A DNA stretch of 64,000 bases from Allomyces macrogynus ATCC 38327 (lineage: Eukaryota > Blastocladiomycota > Blastocladiomycetes > Blastocladiales > Blastocladiaceae). The translations under genes and the position numbers were made by a program. The notes under the pieces were generated by a model, which saw only the letters and a program-made list of their open reading frames with translations, did not search any database and was not told where the DNA came from. Positions within the stretch are counted from its first letter, which is position 1. Each line of letters starts with the position of its first letter. The stretch covers positions 417,647 to 481,646 of the forward strand of contig GG745344.1 of assembly GCA_000151295.1 (NCBI GenBank), written 5' to 3'. Of this stretch, positions 43,305-54,710 are shown piece after piece.

Positions 43305-45331
43305 GCACCTCGGAGGTTGAGCGTCGACGCGCGCTGCGTGATTTCGAGGTATTTCTGCACGGCGCGGTAGAGCGGTTGCCCTACATCCACGAACCCAACA
43401 ACGTGAGCCATTCGCGATCTTTCTCCCAGCCCGACACCAAAGAACAGAAACGTACACCTCGGCTCGGTCCAAAAGAAATCCGGCGTATCGAGCACATTCG
43501 ACACCAAATTCACGTCCATGCGCAATCGGTACAACTGCCCCATAAGCATCGTAATCTCATGCGACGACAAGTGCACCATGCCCGTCTGCGCCAAACTCTT
43601 GGGGATCCCGCGCGTGCGTTCGAGCGTCGTCTCCATCAGCACTTCAAACTGGAGCAACTTGCAGCTTTGCGCGATCCCGTGCGAGATCGTCACCTTGGTC
43701 ATATGGTTGCCATTCGTCAAGGTGATAATATCGTTGAACAGCCGCGCCTTGCCGTGCCGCCGCGTCTCGTACTGCACGTGGAACTCTTCTTGCACAATGT
43801 CCTCGAGATCGGCCGGGTCGAGCAGGGCTTCGTCGGCCGCCGCGTCGTCGCTCGGAGAGGTGCCGTCGCGGTCCTCGTGGAACGGGCGCAGTTGCCGCAG
43901 CAGCCACCGCTCCTCCTTTTCGGTCATGCCCCAGCACACGACGACGCCGTACTCGAACAGACACACTTCGCCGTACGGCAAGATTGGCGGGTCCGGGCTG
44001 GTTGCCGCGGTTGCGCCGTTCGAAGACGACGCGCCCGTGAACAAATTGTCGGCCGTGACGGGACCGTCGTACAGTTCGCTGCCGGGTGCGACGGGCCGCG
44101 CGGGCGGTGGCGGCGGGACGGCCATGGTCGCATAGGCCAAGTGGGCGACGCTATCCGGGCCAACCGTGGTGGGCAAGTCGACGAGGTGCGACTGCGAGAG
44201 CGACTTGGCGCGGCGCAGATCGGTCGGGGTCGAGCTCTGCGGCGGAACCACGGGTGACGCGGGTGCGGGTGTTGCTGGCGGCAGTGGGGTCGCGTAGAGC
44301 GGCGCGTGGCAGAATTGCGGGTAGATGGCGTAGAGGCACTCGTCGTAGGCGCGCACCTGGACCTTGTGCTTGGTGACTAGGAAACTATATGTCGAGCGTG
44401 ATCAGCGAATGATGCCCTCAAAGCGGAGCAAGAACACAAGAAAGTCGTACTTGATCAAGTCGGCAAACCGGTACTTGTTGGCCGTCACATACGCCGCGCA
44501 CCGCGGCATCCACCGGCGGTCCTCCTTGGGCAAGTTTTCGGCCACCGTGCGCGCGCGTTCGCTCGACAGTTCCTGGATGTGCGTGCGGTGGTGCTGCTGC
44601 TGCTGGAACGACCGTTGCCGGCGCAACGTGTTGGTCGACTCGTGGAGTGGCGGTTGGTCGCCCGCATCCGCCCACGTCGCGGGCTCGCCTGGCGTCGGAC
44701 ACGTGTCGGCGTGCACGTGCTGCGCGTCGTCCTCCACAGACGCCCGTTCAGGCGACGCCGTGCGCGACGCAGCCGGCAGCGGCACGTCGGCCGGATTGAT
44801 CCCCGCCTCGGCACGCGTGGGCGTGCCTGGCCCGAGATCCTCGTCGTCGGCGTCATCCCCACTCAGCTCGCCATCGTCGCTGTCCGGTAACAGCACCGTC
44901 TTGGGCGTCGGGTGCGCGAGTTTGGACGAGGTCGTGCGCTGCGCGACGCGTGACGCGACGCCACCGCCACTTCCGAATTGCGGTGGGGGCGGTGGCAGGG
45001 GGAGGTCGGCAAACGTGCCGAACCCGGCGGGCCCAATGGGGGACAGCGGCGACATGCCGCCGCCGCTACCGGGCAGGACACGTGCGGCCGCGGGCGAGGG
45101 GGACAGGTGCGGCGAGGTGTTGGGCGTGGCGCGGCCGACGACGTTGGGGGGCGTGATGATGCGGTACCGCACGGCCGAGGCGCCACCAGCGCCGATGGTG
45201 GACGACGACCCGGTGCGCTTGGCGGCGCTGGGGGCGGTGGGCCGTGGGGTCGTGACGGGCAGCAGCGGGTCGGACGGCGCGGTAGTGCGCGCAGACTGGC
45301 CGGTGCTGCTCGCGTGGCCGGGCCCGGACAT
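43046..45331 (-). CDS. RMD1/Sif2-family (DUF155) membrane protein
   Basis: Yeast relatives (Rmd1, Rmd8) are cytosolic or membrane-associated and needed for sporulation-related nuclear division; human RMND1 is mitochondrial. Exons (minus): 45331-44451, 44384-43456, 43380-43309 and 43200-43046; introns of 66, 75 and 108 bp; 678 aa. The long N-terminus is Ser/Pro-rich. The DUF155 core is strong: CLFEYGVVVCWGMTEKEERW, EEFHVQYETR, RLFNDIITLTNGNHMTKVTI, HGIAQSCKLLQFE, NLVSNVLDTPDFFWTEP, and YLEITQRASTLNLR with SVLSDLLDMLSSH. A C-terminal hydrophobic anchor is present (YVIIILIAVDVVVLLGEIVM). The third intron contains a 56-base homopolymer. The start is the first Met that avoids overlapping the divergent SRP68 promoter. 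Confidence 0.9.
43248..43303. repeat. 56-base poly(A) tract (poly(T) on the gene's sense strand), intronic
   Basis: Uninterrupted A on plus from 43248 to 43303, inside the last intron of the RMD1-family gene. On the coding strand it is a T56 tract 8 bases after the donor GTGCG. The true length is hard to sequence and may differ. Confidence 0.95.
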
Positions 45332-45728
45332 GGTGGTGGCTGGTTCCGGTTCAAGCTTGTGCTTGCGAATCCGGGTGGAGAGCGCGGCTCGGTCCCGCTC
45401 GAGTGCGGGGAGTCGCGGTGGTGCGGTACAGGCGCGAATCAGCGTGCCAGATTGCGCGCGGTCGCGGACGACAGCGACTGGAGGTGGTGCAGACTTGCGT
45501 GCTGGAGAGACGCAAGCCGACGACGAGCAAGCGTCCTCGCGGGGGACACGGCCACGACCCGCTCCGACAGCCCTGGCATGCGTTCCGTGTGCCCAGCCCA
45601 CCGCACGCTCCAGCCGGTTGCTCATGCCCACGCTCGCCACCACGGCCACCCACCCACCACCCCCGCGTCGTCGACCGCGATCCGCCGCCGATCCACGCGC
45701 TCCAGACCCCGCACGGCTTGCTGCAACC
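45332..45728. other. Divergent promoter region, RMD1-like / SRP68
   Basis: 397 bp between opposed starts, GC-rich. The RMD1-like frame stays open through it, which is composition rather than evidence of coding. Confidence 0.5.
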
Positions 45729-47719
45729 ATGTCGGCCACCGCCCCCGCCGCGCTGGCGCTGCTCGCCACGCTCGCTGACGCGCGTGCCACCTACGGCCTG
45801 CGCCACGACGACTACGCGCGCTACCGCGCCTTTTGCACGCGCCGTATCCAGCGCCTGCGCGCCGCCTCGGGCATGCGCCAGGCCAAGGGCCGTGCCGGCA
45901 AGTACGATCCGAAGCCGATCACCGCCGAGACCGCCAACGACCTCAAGCACGTGCTCGCGCTCGTGTTCACGGTCGACCGGTACTGGGCCTACGCCATGGA
46001 CCTGGCCGAGCAGGCCAAGCTCGTCGACGAGGTCTCGGCCAACCAGAAGCGCCGCCACATGCTCAAGAAGCTCAAGCTGGCCGCGAGCTCGGCCGAGCAC
46101 TTGGAACAGGTGGTCGTGGAGCTCGCCAAGCAGGCCAAGAACACCGACGGTGGTGAAGACGCGACGCTCCTGTTCAACCTGACCGACGTACTCGAGGTCC
46201 GCGCCTACGCGCACGAAATGCACGGACGCTACCTGTTTGAAAAGCACCTCTGGCAGGAGGCCCTCGACCATTTCTTGGGCGCCAAGTACGTTCTCTCGAT
46301 ACAATCCCCCCCCCCCCCCCCCCTTAAAGGATCAAAACTGACCCGAACTCTCCCAGGTCGATCTACGAAAACATTGCCAAGGTCACGCCCGACGCAACGC
46401 ACGCGGCCCTGTGCCAATCGGCCATGGACGTGCTTGACCCGCAGCTGCGGTACTGCACCTACCACCTGTCCAAGCGCGGCCATGACGTCGACGCCCTAGT
46501 CGAACTCATCGCCTCGGGCCGCCGCGCCGCCGTCGACGCCGACCACTTCCAGCGCGAACTCGACGCGCTGCTCGCGACGTCGGACAATACCGACTCGGCG
46601 GCGACCACCCTCACCTTCCTCGAGACCACCGTCACGGTCCGCAACGCCGCAGTCGCCCGCGCCATTGCGCAGGCGCGCGACCTCGCCGACTCGGTCCCGC
46701 TCATCGACGCAAACCAGCGCGTGCCCGTGCTACAGACCTTGATCACAACGCTCCTGGCCGCCGAAAAGCTCGCGCGCAAGGACCTCGACGCTGACCAGGC
46801 CGCCAAGCAAAAAGTGGCTACGTCCACGGCCGACTCGACCACGCGCGGCCTGCAAGTCACGCACACCTACCTCGCATACGCGCGGCGCATCTTCACCGCG
46901 CACCGTAACCTCGCGCTGCTCGCGGACCGCGCCGCCGAAGACGCCGACCGCGCGCGTGCCGCAGCGCTTCCTGCCGCAGCGTTGACCACTGCACCGTCGG
47001 CACCGACCACCAAGAAACGGCTCGCCGAGAACGTGCGGCTCTACGACAACATCCTGGCCAACCTGGCCGAAGCCCGCGCGTTGCCGCATGTCGCGTCCGA
47101 CGCGCGCGCGTGCGCCGCGATCGACGTCCGCACCGCCGAATTCCGCGCACGCCGGGCGCGCGACCTCGCCCTGGCCTACGTGAGCGCCGGCAAATACGCT
47201 GACGCCAAGGCCGTTTCTGCCCGTGGGATCGAGCACCTCGACTCTGTCGAGGAAACCGAAGCGGCCGAGTGGGGCGACGCGCCGGCGCTCCCGACCGCCG
47301 ACGAGGATGTCGCGACCCTCCGCGCGGATCTTGAGGGTTGTGGACCCTGGACCGACGCGATGCGTGTGCTCGCGCCCGTGCGTGACGCGCCGGTCCCGCC
47401 GGTGTCGCACGCGCCCGTCGCGGCACGCGCGGTGCTGGACGGCGCGAGTAATACGATGCCAGTGGTCCGCGTGCACCCGTTGCCGGTGCCGGCGAAGCCA
47501 GTCTTCTTTGATTTGGCGTTTAATGCAATCGAGTTCCCGGACCTTGGTGCGGGCCAAGAGGCGGAGAAGCGGGTGGAGACGAAGCGGGCGGCCAAGGCGG
47601 CGGATGCGGTCAAGGTGGTCGAGGAGGTGGTGGTGGAAAAGGAAGAGGTAGTGGTCGAGAAAGAGGGGGCCAAGCCGTTGCTGGCGGGTTGGTTTGGCGG
47701 GTTGTGGGGGCGCAAGTGA
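45729..47719 (+). CDS. Signal recognition particle subunit SRP68
   Basis: SRP68 forms the S-domain heterodimer with SRP72 and binds SRP RNA. Exons: 45729-46285 and 46357-47719; a 71-bp intron (46286-46356) joins GAK to SIYENIAKV in frame; 639 aa, the family's usual length. The N-terminal RNA-binding TPR-like domain contains DDYARYRAFCTRRIQRLRAA, the FTVDRYWAYAMDLAEQAK helix and QKRRHMLKKLKLA. The C-terminus has the conserved PKPVFFDLAFN-type strand, FPDL, and ends with LLAGWFGGLWGRK, the SRP72-interacting and signature tail. The intron carries an 18-base poly(C) run (46306-46323). Confidence 0.96.
46306..46323. repeat. 18-base poly(C) tract, intronic
   Basis: Uninterrupted C18 within the SRP68 intron, 20 bases after the donor and on the coding strand, so it is a pyrimidine run upstream of the TCCCAG acceptor. 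Confidence 0.9.
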
Positions 47720-48499
47720 GCAGAGCCGGCGTGCAGGGAAGCAGGTGCGAGGTTGGTGATTTTTTTGATGAGGGAATAGAGACGTTTTTGTGGATCTATG
47801 GTTGGATAAGAATCGTGGTGGTGCGCCGTTTGGTGGTCGTCCGTGCTCATGCGCGATCAGGACGAGGGAGACCCCTGGGAACTGCTCGCCGCGCCGAGAC
47901 ACGCGTGGTGCTCGCTGGACGCGTGACGGTCGCTGGACCACGCCGTGATCTGTGGAGAAGTGGAGACGCCCTCTCCCGCGTACCGTGACCACGGGAGACT
48001 GGCCTTAGAGCTTTGTTTGCGAGTCTGCAGGTTGCCATCATGGCAGGTCGGCAATCCGTCGGGCGACGCCGGCGGCCGTGCATACCCGCCAATAATGACT
48101 GGAATTGATCGAGGCGTGCTCGGGCGCACCGGTTTGCTGAGATCAAAAATCCAGGAACGGTCGTGATCAAGAACCGATCAGAGCGGCCGGTCGAGGACGA
48201 CAGCCGAAACGTGACCGCCTCTCGGGAGACGGCTCTCGACACGCCTCGACGCGTCGCACGTCACGAACGTCGACCACCACTTCATTTTCCGCACCAAAGC
48301 CATGAAATCGAGCACGTGCAACTAGCTGTACTCGTCCGCACGAACTGACCATGGTCGACCGCCGTGGACGCGGTCGCGGCCGCCGTGAGCAGCCCGCCCG
48401 AGTATAAATACCACGCTCCCCCGCGCCAGTCGGGACCTCCATCGAGTTCCACTCGCTCCTCCTCTCCACTTCCACCGTCAACCAACCAGGAAAGCCAAG
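47720..48499. other. Intergenic with promoter of the Gln-rich gene
   Basis: Nothing coding; the TATA box at 48403 is the salient element. Confidence 0.5.
48403..48410 (+). promoter_or_regulatory. TATA box
   Basis: TATAAATA stands alone in GC-rich sequence, 90 bases upstream of the ATG of the Gln-rich gene. It is the clearest core promoter in the window and suggests a strongly or conditionally expressed gene. Confidence 0.75.
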
Positions 48500-48916
48500 A
48501 TGGGTCGCACTCAGAACGCGCAGGCCAAGACCGCCGCCGCGCCGGCGCTCCAGCAGCAGGCCTCGGTGAAGAACCAGCAGGTGCAGGCCAAGAACCAACA
48601 GCAATTGTCGCAGCAGCAGCAGCGCACGGCGTCGCCCCCGAACAAGAACCAGCAGAACCAGCAGCAGTCGCAGCAGCGCCCGTCGTCGCCCTCGAACAAG
48701 CAGCAGCAGTCGCTGAACCAGCAGCAGCGGCCGGCCTCGCCGTCGAACAAGCAGCAGCAGCAGAACTCGCAGCAGCAGCAGCAGCAGCAGCAGGAGCAGC
48801 AGCAGCAGAAGCAGAAGCAGAATGCGCCGGCCAGCAAGCAACAACAGAGCCAGCAGCAACAGCAGCGTCCGGCGTCGCCCACGGGCAAGCGCGCGCCGTC
48901 GGCCTCGCGCAAGTAA
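48500..48916 (+). CDS. Gln-rich basic protein with repeated SPxNK motifs
   Basis: Single exon, 138 aa, lying behind a TATA box. Over 40% of residues appear to be Gln (Q runs up to 8), with no hydrophobic core. A motif recurs four times: RTASPPNK, RPSSPSNK, RPASPSNK and RPASPTGK, separated by Q/N blocks, so it forms a regular array. The composition (many K/R, almost no D/E) makes it strongly basic. S/T-P-x-x-K/R motifs occur in DNA-binding tails of histones and HMG proteins, so nucleic-acid binding is possible, but this is inference. The family is not recognised. CAG codons dominate the Q runs and may be length-variable. Confidence 0.72.
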   Translation: MGRTQNAQAKTAAAPALQQQASVKNQQVQAKNQQQLSQQQQRTASPPNKNQQNQQQSQQRPSSPSNKQQQSLNQQQRPASPSNKQQQQNSQQQQQQQQEQQQQKQKQNAPASKQQQSQQQQQRPASPTGKRAPSASRK

Positions 48917-50247
48917 ATTGCTGCGCGCGTTCGGAACGTGCACACGGATTGTGTGCAGCATGTCGTGCCGCGTTTGAGTGGATCTTTATACCCTTTTCCC
49001 CTTTGTCGCCGGACACTATGGAATTCTAGTCTAGTAAAAACCGTTCTTCATGTCCGGTTTGATGCTGTCTTGCATAATGTTGCTGTCGGCCTTGATATCC
49101 TCTGCGCCTCGACCCTTCATATCCCACTCCGACGGCCAAATGAGCGGGCGCGCTGTCCCCTGCAAACGACGTTTTGAAGACCGGAGCGAGCAAGTTATCG
49201 GCCAGGGGTGACGCGTCGCGAATTAAATCTGCGTCGCACTGCGGATATGCAAGACCGTGTCACAAAATTTGCGGTAACAATCAGCGAAACGCCGTGGCAG
49301 ACAAACAAATCGCGACCAACCCGGGTGAAACCAGCCAAGCTTGCAGCTTGCGGCGTGAAGTTGCGCTGAGGGGATCCAGAAGCTTGCTTGCACCGGCCAG
49401 ATCGAAGTGTGCGCGCGGTCATGGTTTGTTGGTGGAGAGTCTTGCGGCCATGCAGGATGAGACGATGATCGTGACAGAAGCGCAAGGGGTTAGCACGTCC
49501 GAGAAGCACGCGCTCGGCCGTCGCCAGGGGATCTCGCCGTTCGCGTCGTGCCTTCACCACGTAAGCAGGACGAGGCGGGGCCACCCAGGTCTCGCCGATG
49601 CTCGACGATTCCGCGTTGTCGCTCGACGCGCGCGACGCGCTTGACGCGCGGCCAACCGCGAACCACCGACGCGAGGGAGCTGGTGCCAAGACGTGCCCCA
49701 CCCCCATACAAAAGCTCAAGTGGTGCACTTTTTGGTGAGTCGGCCGTGCATGTTCTCCACCCGAGAACGCGCCCGCACGATCGACTTTTCCATCAGTTCG
49801 TGGGGGTCAGCGCGCGGCCAGCCTTCTCCACCACTTCTTGCGCCACCGCAGTTCCTGGCTCGCGCGCCGCCGAGTGTACGTACTGTGCCATCTATATGGC
49901 GTGGGCGAAAGCCCCGACGGCAATGTTCCACCCGTTCAACTCATGCCCTGCGAGTCGAGGACCGATGATCAGTCCAACGTCGAGGCGGCAAGCAATGGCT
50001 TGTTACGCCGTTCTTCCGGTCGCCTTTGCTCTTGTTCGAACTGGCGCTCATCAACATCTATATCCCCCACGCGACCATTTTCCCTCCCTTGCTCGTCGTC
50101 CAGGGGCACATTCTTTACGACGGTGGTCCCCCACAGAACCGCGCTAGTTACTCCCTCAACCGTTCCACGACCGTTCTCGCCGTCAACACGATCCTTCCAA
50201 CTGCTGCAGCCATAGCCGACACGACAGCAACGACCACGACAAGCACG
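48917..50247. other. Intergenic upstream of the MADS-box gene
   Basis: 1.3 kb without a convincing exon on either strand. It should hold the MADS gene's promoter and leader; no CArG box was verified. Confidence 0.5.
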
Positions 50248-52216
50248 ATGGGCCGCCGCAAGATCAAGATTGCTCGCATCACCGAGACTCGCGCACGAAA
50301 CGTACGTGGATCCTCTGTTCGCTGGTCGAGCGAAGCAAACTGGAACCGATTTGCGCCGGGCATCGTGCACGCGCACGAAGCGAGAACGAACTCGCGCTTG
50401 CTCACGCGCGGCAGACGCGCGTGTTTGCAACACGGTCCACCACCCTCCGCGCGCGTGCGTACGCGCGCGCGCATGGCCAGCCGATTCAACCCGAGTTGCA
50501 ACGAAAAAGCGCCGGAACGACCGTTCGTCCCTCTCGCTTTTGCGCTGCTGCGGTTGGATGCTGCCCATGACTCTCGTGCGCCATGGGGCCATGTCAAATG
50601 AGGCGCCGCGCGTGCAAAGTAGGATGGCGTCTCGGCGTGTTGCAGCACGCGCGGATTATGTTCCAGAGCATTCGATGCACTCAGCCTCGCTGTGCATCGG
50701 GCTTGTCGTGTCCCTGTGAGCTGCAAGCACCTGTGCATGCTTTCCACCTTGTTGCTCACCATGTCCGATGTCGCGCATCCGTTATCTCACTTGTAGGTGA
50801 CATTTCAGAAGCGCAAGGCCGGTGTGATGAAGAAGGCCTACGAGCTGAGCGCGCTGTGCGGCGCCGACGTGGCCTTGATTGTCATGTACGAGGGCAAGGC
50901 CGCGTATTTCTCGTCTCTCGACGATGTGGACGCGCTGCTCGCCAAGTTTGCGGTGCACCGGCAGAGTGGGCGGCCAATGGAAGTGCGCACGAACGACGAG
51001 GTACGCGGTGTGGGTGGAGGCATGGGTGCGATGCGCGGACAAGGACTGATCGTTGCCGTGATTGTACCGGTCCCCTTAGTTTGCCGCGCTGTGTGCGCGC
51101 GGGCACGACACGCACGACGACGGCGACGAGTCCGAGGAGCTCCACCTCCCGCCGGTGCCCTCTGTCCCCTACACGGGTGGGTTCGCTCAAGGACCGTTTT
51201 CACCAACGCATCTGAACGCGACTCGCGGGTTCCTTCACGATCCACCAGCAAAACGAGCTCGGCCCAATTCGGCGTCGGCACGTCGTGATTCTATTGTGTC
51301 GTTGAGCGCTGCTGGAAAACCGTCGTCGTCGTGGGTGCCGCCGCCCGATCATGGTACCTTGGCGACCGCTCCATTTCATTGGCCATCATCTCCGCGCTCG
51401 GCTCCGCCACTTCCACCAAGTGCCATTGCACACGAACGTGTCGGCGTGCCGGAAAGTGGGCGACCGAGTTCTTCTCCTGCCGCAGGGCCGATGGTTCCAG
51501 TATCGTTCGTTGCAGTACCACTACCACCACCGCCAGTGCCTGCGCGTCCGACTGGACCTACGCGACCAGCACCAGTCGCTACTGCCGCGACGAGAATCGC
51601 AATGAGCGGTGCCGTGCCCATGTTCTCCACCGTGCCCAACATGTCGTTTGTGTTATCGTCGATCCCGGCACCAGTGTCCACGGTCGCGATCCCGATGACC
51701 GTTTCCACCGACCCGGCCCGCCCAGGAACTACACTGCCTGCACCATTGTCATGGCCCGGGCACGCGGCACCTCCACCGGCCGTGTCCGCGCCGGTGGCCA
51801 CCCCCTCCGCCATCGATGGCGGGGCATGGACCATGGTCGCTACTGCACCCACCACCACCGCTTGGCCGCCACCCGCCGCGACCCATGTCGCGATGCCTGC
51901 CGGGTGGGAAGTGACAACGCTCGCGACCATGCCCTCGTCGGCCGAAGTACCGGCTGGGGCTGTGCTCCCAACGCCCATCGACCTGCGGGCTGATCCGGCA
52001 TTTATCGCGGCGAGTCACGCGCGGCGTGCATCCATCATGTCGTCGCCGTCGAGCCTGATGGTCGCAATCCAAATGCCGCCACCATCACCGGCGTCGGCTA
52101 CGTGGACGGCCGGCACGCCGGGCCGGACGACCCCGCCCAACACGCCGCCGGCGGTCGCTGGTCATGGCGGTGATGCAGGGTGGGCGCGTGGTCGGGTGGA
52201 GGGTGGTGGTAATTAA
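50248..52216 (+). CDS. MADS-box transcription factor, type II (MEF2/Rlm1-like)
   Basis: Exons: 50248-50301, 50797-51000 and 51080-52216; introns of 495 and 79 bp; 464 aa. The MADS domain starts at residue 1: MGRRKIKIARITETRARN, then after the long intron VTFQKRKAGVMKKAYELSAL, CGADVALIVMYEG and KAAYFSS. VTF.KRK.G.MKKAYELS.LC and the N-terminal position favour the MEF2-type class over the SRF type. MEF2-class factors bind CTA(A/T)4TAG-like sites as dimers; the yeast homologue Rlm1 works in the cell-wall integrity pathway. The rest is Pro/Ala/Ser/Thr-rich, disordered, with PPAKRARPNS as a possible nuclear signal. The first intron is by far the longest within a gene here. Confidence 0.93.
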
Positions 52217-52677
52217 CGTCGCTCATCTTTTTGTGTCAGTCTTGAATATTGTTTCCGGGTCGTGATTTGTGATTGTTATGCCCGGCCCGTTGCTGGGTCG
52301 GGCGGCGTGAAGGATGTGTATGTGAACAGCGCTATTTTGTTGGGTTCGTGCGCTTATTTGCATCAAGCGTATGCAAAATGAAGGCTGGACGCGTGTACAC
52401 TCATCGCGCTCGCCACACAGGCGCGACACGCCCACGAGCGGCAAGGGACCCGCCCGTCACCAGCAGTGGTACTCGTGCCTCCTTGCTTCTCCCCCGCGCT
52501 CAAGCTTGAGTGACCTTGAGCAGCAGCAACCAGCAGCCCCCAGCAATCCAGCAAGCAAGTCCAGCGAGCGCCGCTCGAGGCCAGCCGACCTCCTGCAACA
52601 TCTGCACCAGCACCAGCACCAGCACCAGCACCAGCACCAGCACCAGCACCAACCCGCCATCGCCGGCCCACGCAACC
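52217..52677. other. Intergenic and 5' leader with a CACCAG microsatellite
   Basis: 461 bp; the leader of the next gene carries the repeat at 52605-52650. Confidence 0.5.
52605..52650. repeat. (CACCAG)n microsatellite, about 7.5 units
   Basis: Perfect hexamer tandem repeat 28 bases upstream of the ATG at 52678, so probably in the 5' UTR. Copy number is expected to vary. Confidence 0.9.
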
Positions 52678-54710
52678 ATGGACGGCCAGTACGCGCGCGC
52701 CGCCCCCCGTCCGCCGCGTGACGGGCACCGTATCCCGCGCCCGGAACGCACCGAGTACTCGAGTTCACGCCCGGCCCGCCCGCGCAGCCCGAGCCGTACG
52801 CGCGGGTACGCGTCCGACGTTGGCACGCCCGGCACGCTCGCGCCGATGCCGCCTGCCGGTGGCACGCCGCAGCCGTACACGCTGGGCCGCGCGCGGCCCT
52901 CGGTCGAGGCCGAACCCGTTCGTCGTCCGCCGCGCCCGACTCGTGGAGCCAGTGGTCCTGCGGCAACGACGATTTCGCGGTCCGAGGTCGGCGGGTATTC
53001 GTCGCGGTCGGAAGTGGGCGGGTTCTCGTCGCGGTCCGAAGTTGGCGGAGGGGGTTACACGTCGTCGCGCTCTGAAGTGGGTGGAGGGTATGGCGCCTCG
53101 CGGTCGGAAGTCGGCAGCAGCGGCGCGCCCGCGTACTCGTCGTCGCGGTCCGACGTCGGCGGTGGGGGCTATTCGTCTCGGTCCGAAGTTGGCGGCGGCG
53201 GATACTCGTCGCGGTCCGAGGTCGGCTCGTCCTCGACATCTCGCCCCGCAATCGCAACCGAACGCGTGCCGCGTCCAGAACGTCCACCGCCCTCGCTTCG
53301 CACCAACAGCGACCCACCCGCTCTCCCCGCTCGCTCTGAGCGTCGTGCACGTGCCGTAAGTCGTCCACGCACTCCCGCAACTGACCCAGACGTGCCGATT
53401 GCGCGGCCCGACAAGCCCAAGACGATCGACATTCCGGGCAAGACTATCGACTACCGCGTCTCGCGCGTCGTGATTCTGTGTAAGGATTGTGGTCGCGATG
53501 TCGGCTTTTACCCAGCGCGGCACAAGTGCGGCCAGCCGAATGTCGACGAGGATGAGCTGGCCCCACCCGTCCCGCCTGTGCCGGTCCCGCCGGCACGGCC
53601 GTCGGGTGAAGCGTCGAGCGACGTGAGCGCGACGCACTCGGACACGTCGGCGCCGCGGTCTGCGGGCGCGAATTGGGGTGGGTCGCTGTGGAGTAAGCTC
53701 AAGGAGAGTGTGGCGACAGGCGCCGCCAAGAGAACCTCGGGTACGTTTACGTCCTCTTGCCCCTTTTTTAATTCAGAGTGGTCTGTCGCTCACTCGTCAT
53801 CACTCCCTTTCCATTCCGCTTGGTAGGCGATGAGGCCTCGCATGCGGCCACTCCGCCCGCGGCCGAAGGCGACAAACGCGATTCCGGCGATCACGCTGCC
53901 GGTGGCCACGAGAACGGGAACGGCGGCGCCGCAGCGACTGGCATGTGGGGTGTTTGGAGCAAGCTCAAGCAGCAAATGGCTGTGGCCACGACCAAGAACA
54001 ACGAGGACGAAGGTGCGCTCTTTATTCCCGCTCTCTCCACCCTCTCGCAGAACCGTTCGCTCACTGCCGTGCCCTCCTCTCCAGACTCGGACCCGGAGGA
54101 AGTCTCCAAAGCCCTGCGCGACTACTACGCCAAGAAAGGCGGCCCGGTCCCCGACTTCCTCAAGGAGCAAGCCAAGGAAAAGGTCCGCGAAGATGACCTG
54201 GCCAAGTTCGACCGGCTCGCCGTCTCTGGCGGCCCGGACCGCCGCCCGTCGAACACGTCCACGGACCCGTCGCTCGTCGGTGGTCGCCCAAGCATGGACT
54301 CGCGGACGGGACCGACCTACCCGCGCCGCACCGACTCGCCGATGCGTGTCGACGACCGAGATCGTGCCCCGCCGACCCCGCGCCGGTCCGAGGATACGCG
54401 CGGGTACGGTTCGGCCAGTGCGCGGTATGACGATGACGGGGGTTACTACCGCGGCCGGTCGCGCGACGCCGCGCCCCCGGCGCCACCGGCAGCGGATCCG
54501 TATTATGGCGGTCGCGCAGCGGAGCGGCCCGCACGGCCAGCAGTTTCACGCGCGCGGTCGGCCGGGCCAGCTCTGCGTGATCGCGAGTACGGGTCCCCGC
54601 GGCCGAGCGAGGATCGGTACTATGGTGGTGCGCCGCCGGCGCCCGCAAGTTCTCGCGGCGAGGATCGGTATTATGGGTCGGGCGCCGCGACGGTTGGTCG
54701 GCGGCGCTGA
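52678..54710 (+). CDS. RSEVGG-repeat, zinc-ribbon and WSKLK-motif protein (possibly Mso1-like)
   Basis: Exons: 52678-53740, 53827-54012 and 54085-54710; introns of 86 and 72 bp; 624 aa. Residues ~98-188 hold eight copies of SR-S-(E/D)-VG followed by Gly/Tyr/Ser spacers. At about residue 260 a CKDC...HKC cluster (LCKDCGRDVGFYPARHKCG) suggests a zinc-binding site. Two short WSKLK motifs occur (SLWSKLKESV, VWSKLKQQMA), followed by LRDYYAKKGGPVPDFL. A W-K-L-K motif plus YY..KG.P.P..L resembles the Sec1-binding and lipid-binding segments of fungal Mso1, an exocytosis factor, but this is a tentative match. The tail has YYGG/RDREYG repeats. The second intron is in frame, so retaining it would add 24 residues. 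Confidence 0.65.

Noticed and set aside
43001..44257. Plus-strand frame with a poly-Lys run across the poly(A) tract
   Set aside because: The Lys run is only the homopolymer translated, and the minus strand carries the DUF155 family.
44364..46499. 711-residue plus-strand frame spanning the RMD1-like and SRP68 genes
   Set aside because: Its 5' two thirds are antisense to RMD1-like; only the part from 45729 is coding (SRP68).
50026..50601. Frame through the MADS gene's first exon and long intron
   Set aside because: Different frame from the MADS domain and no recognisable product.
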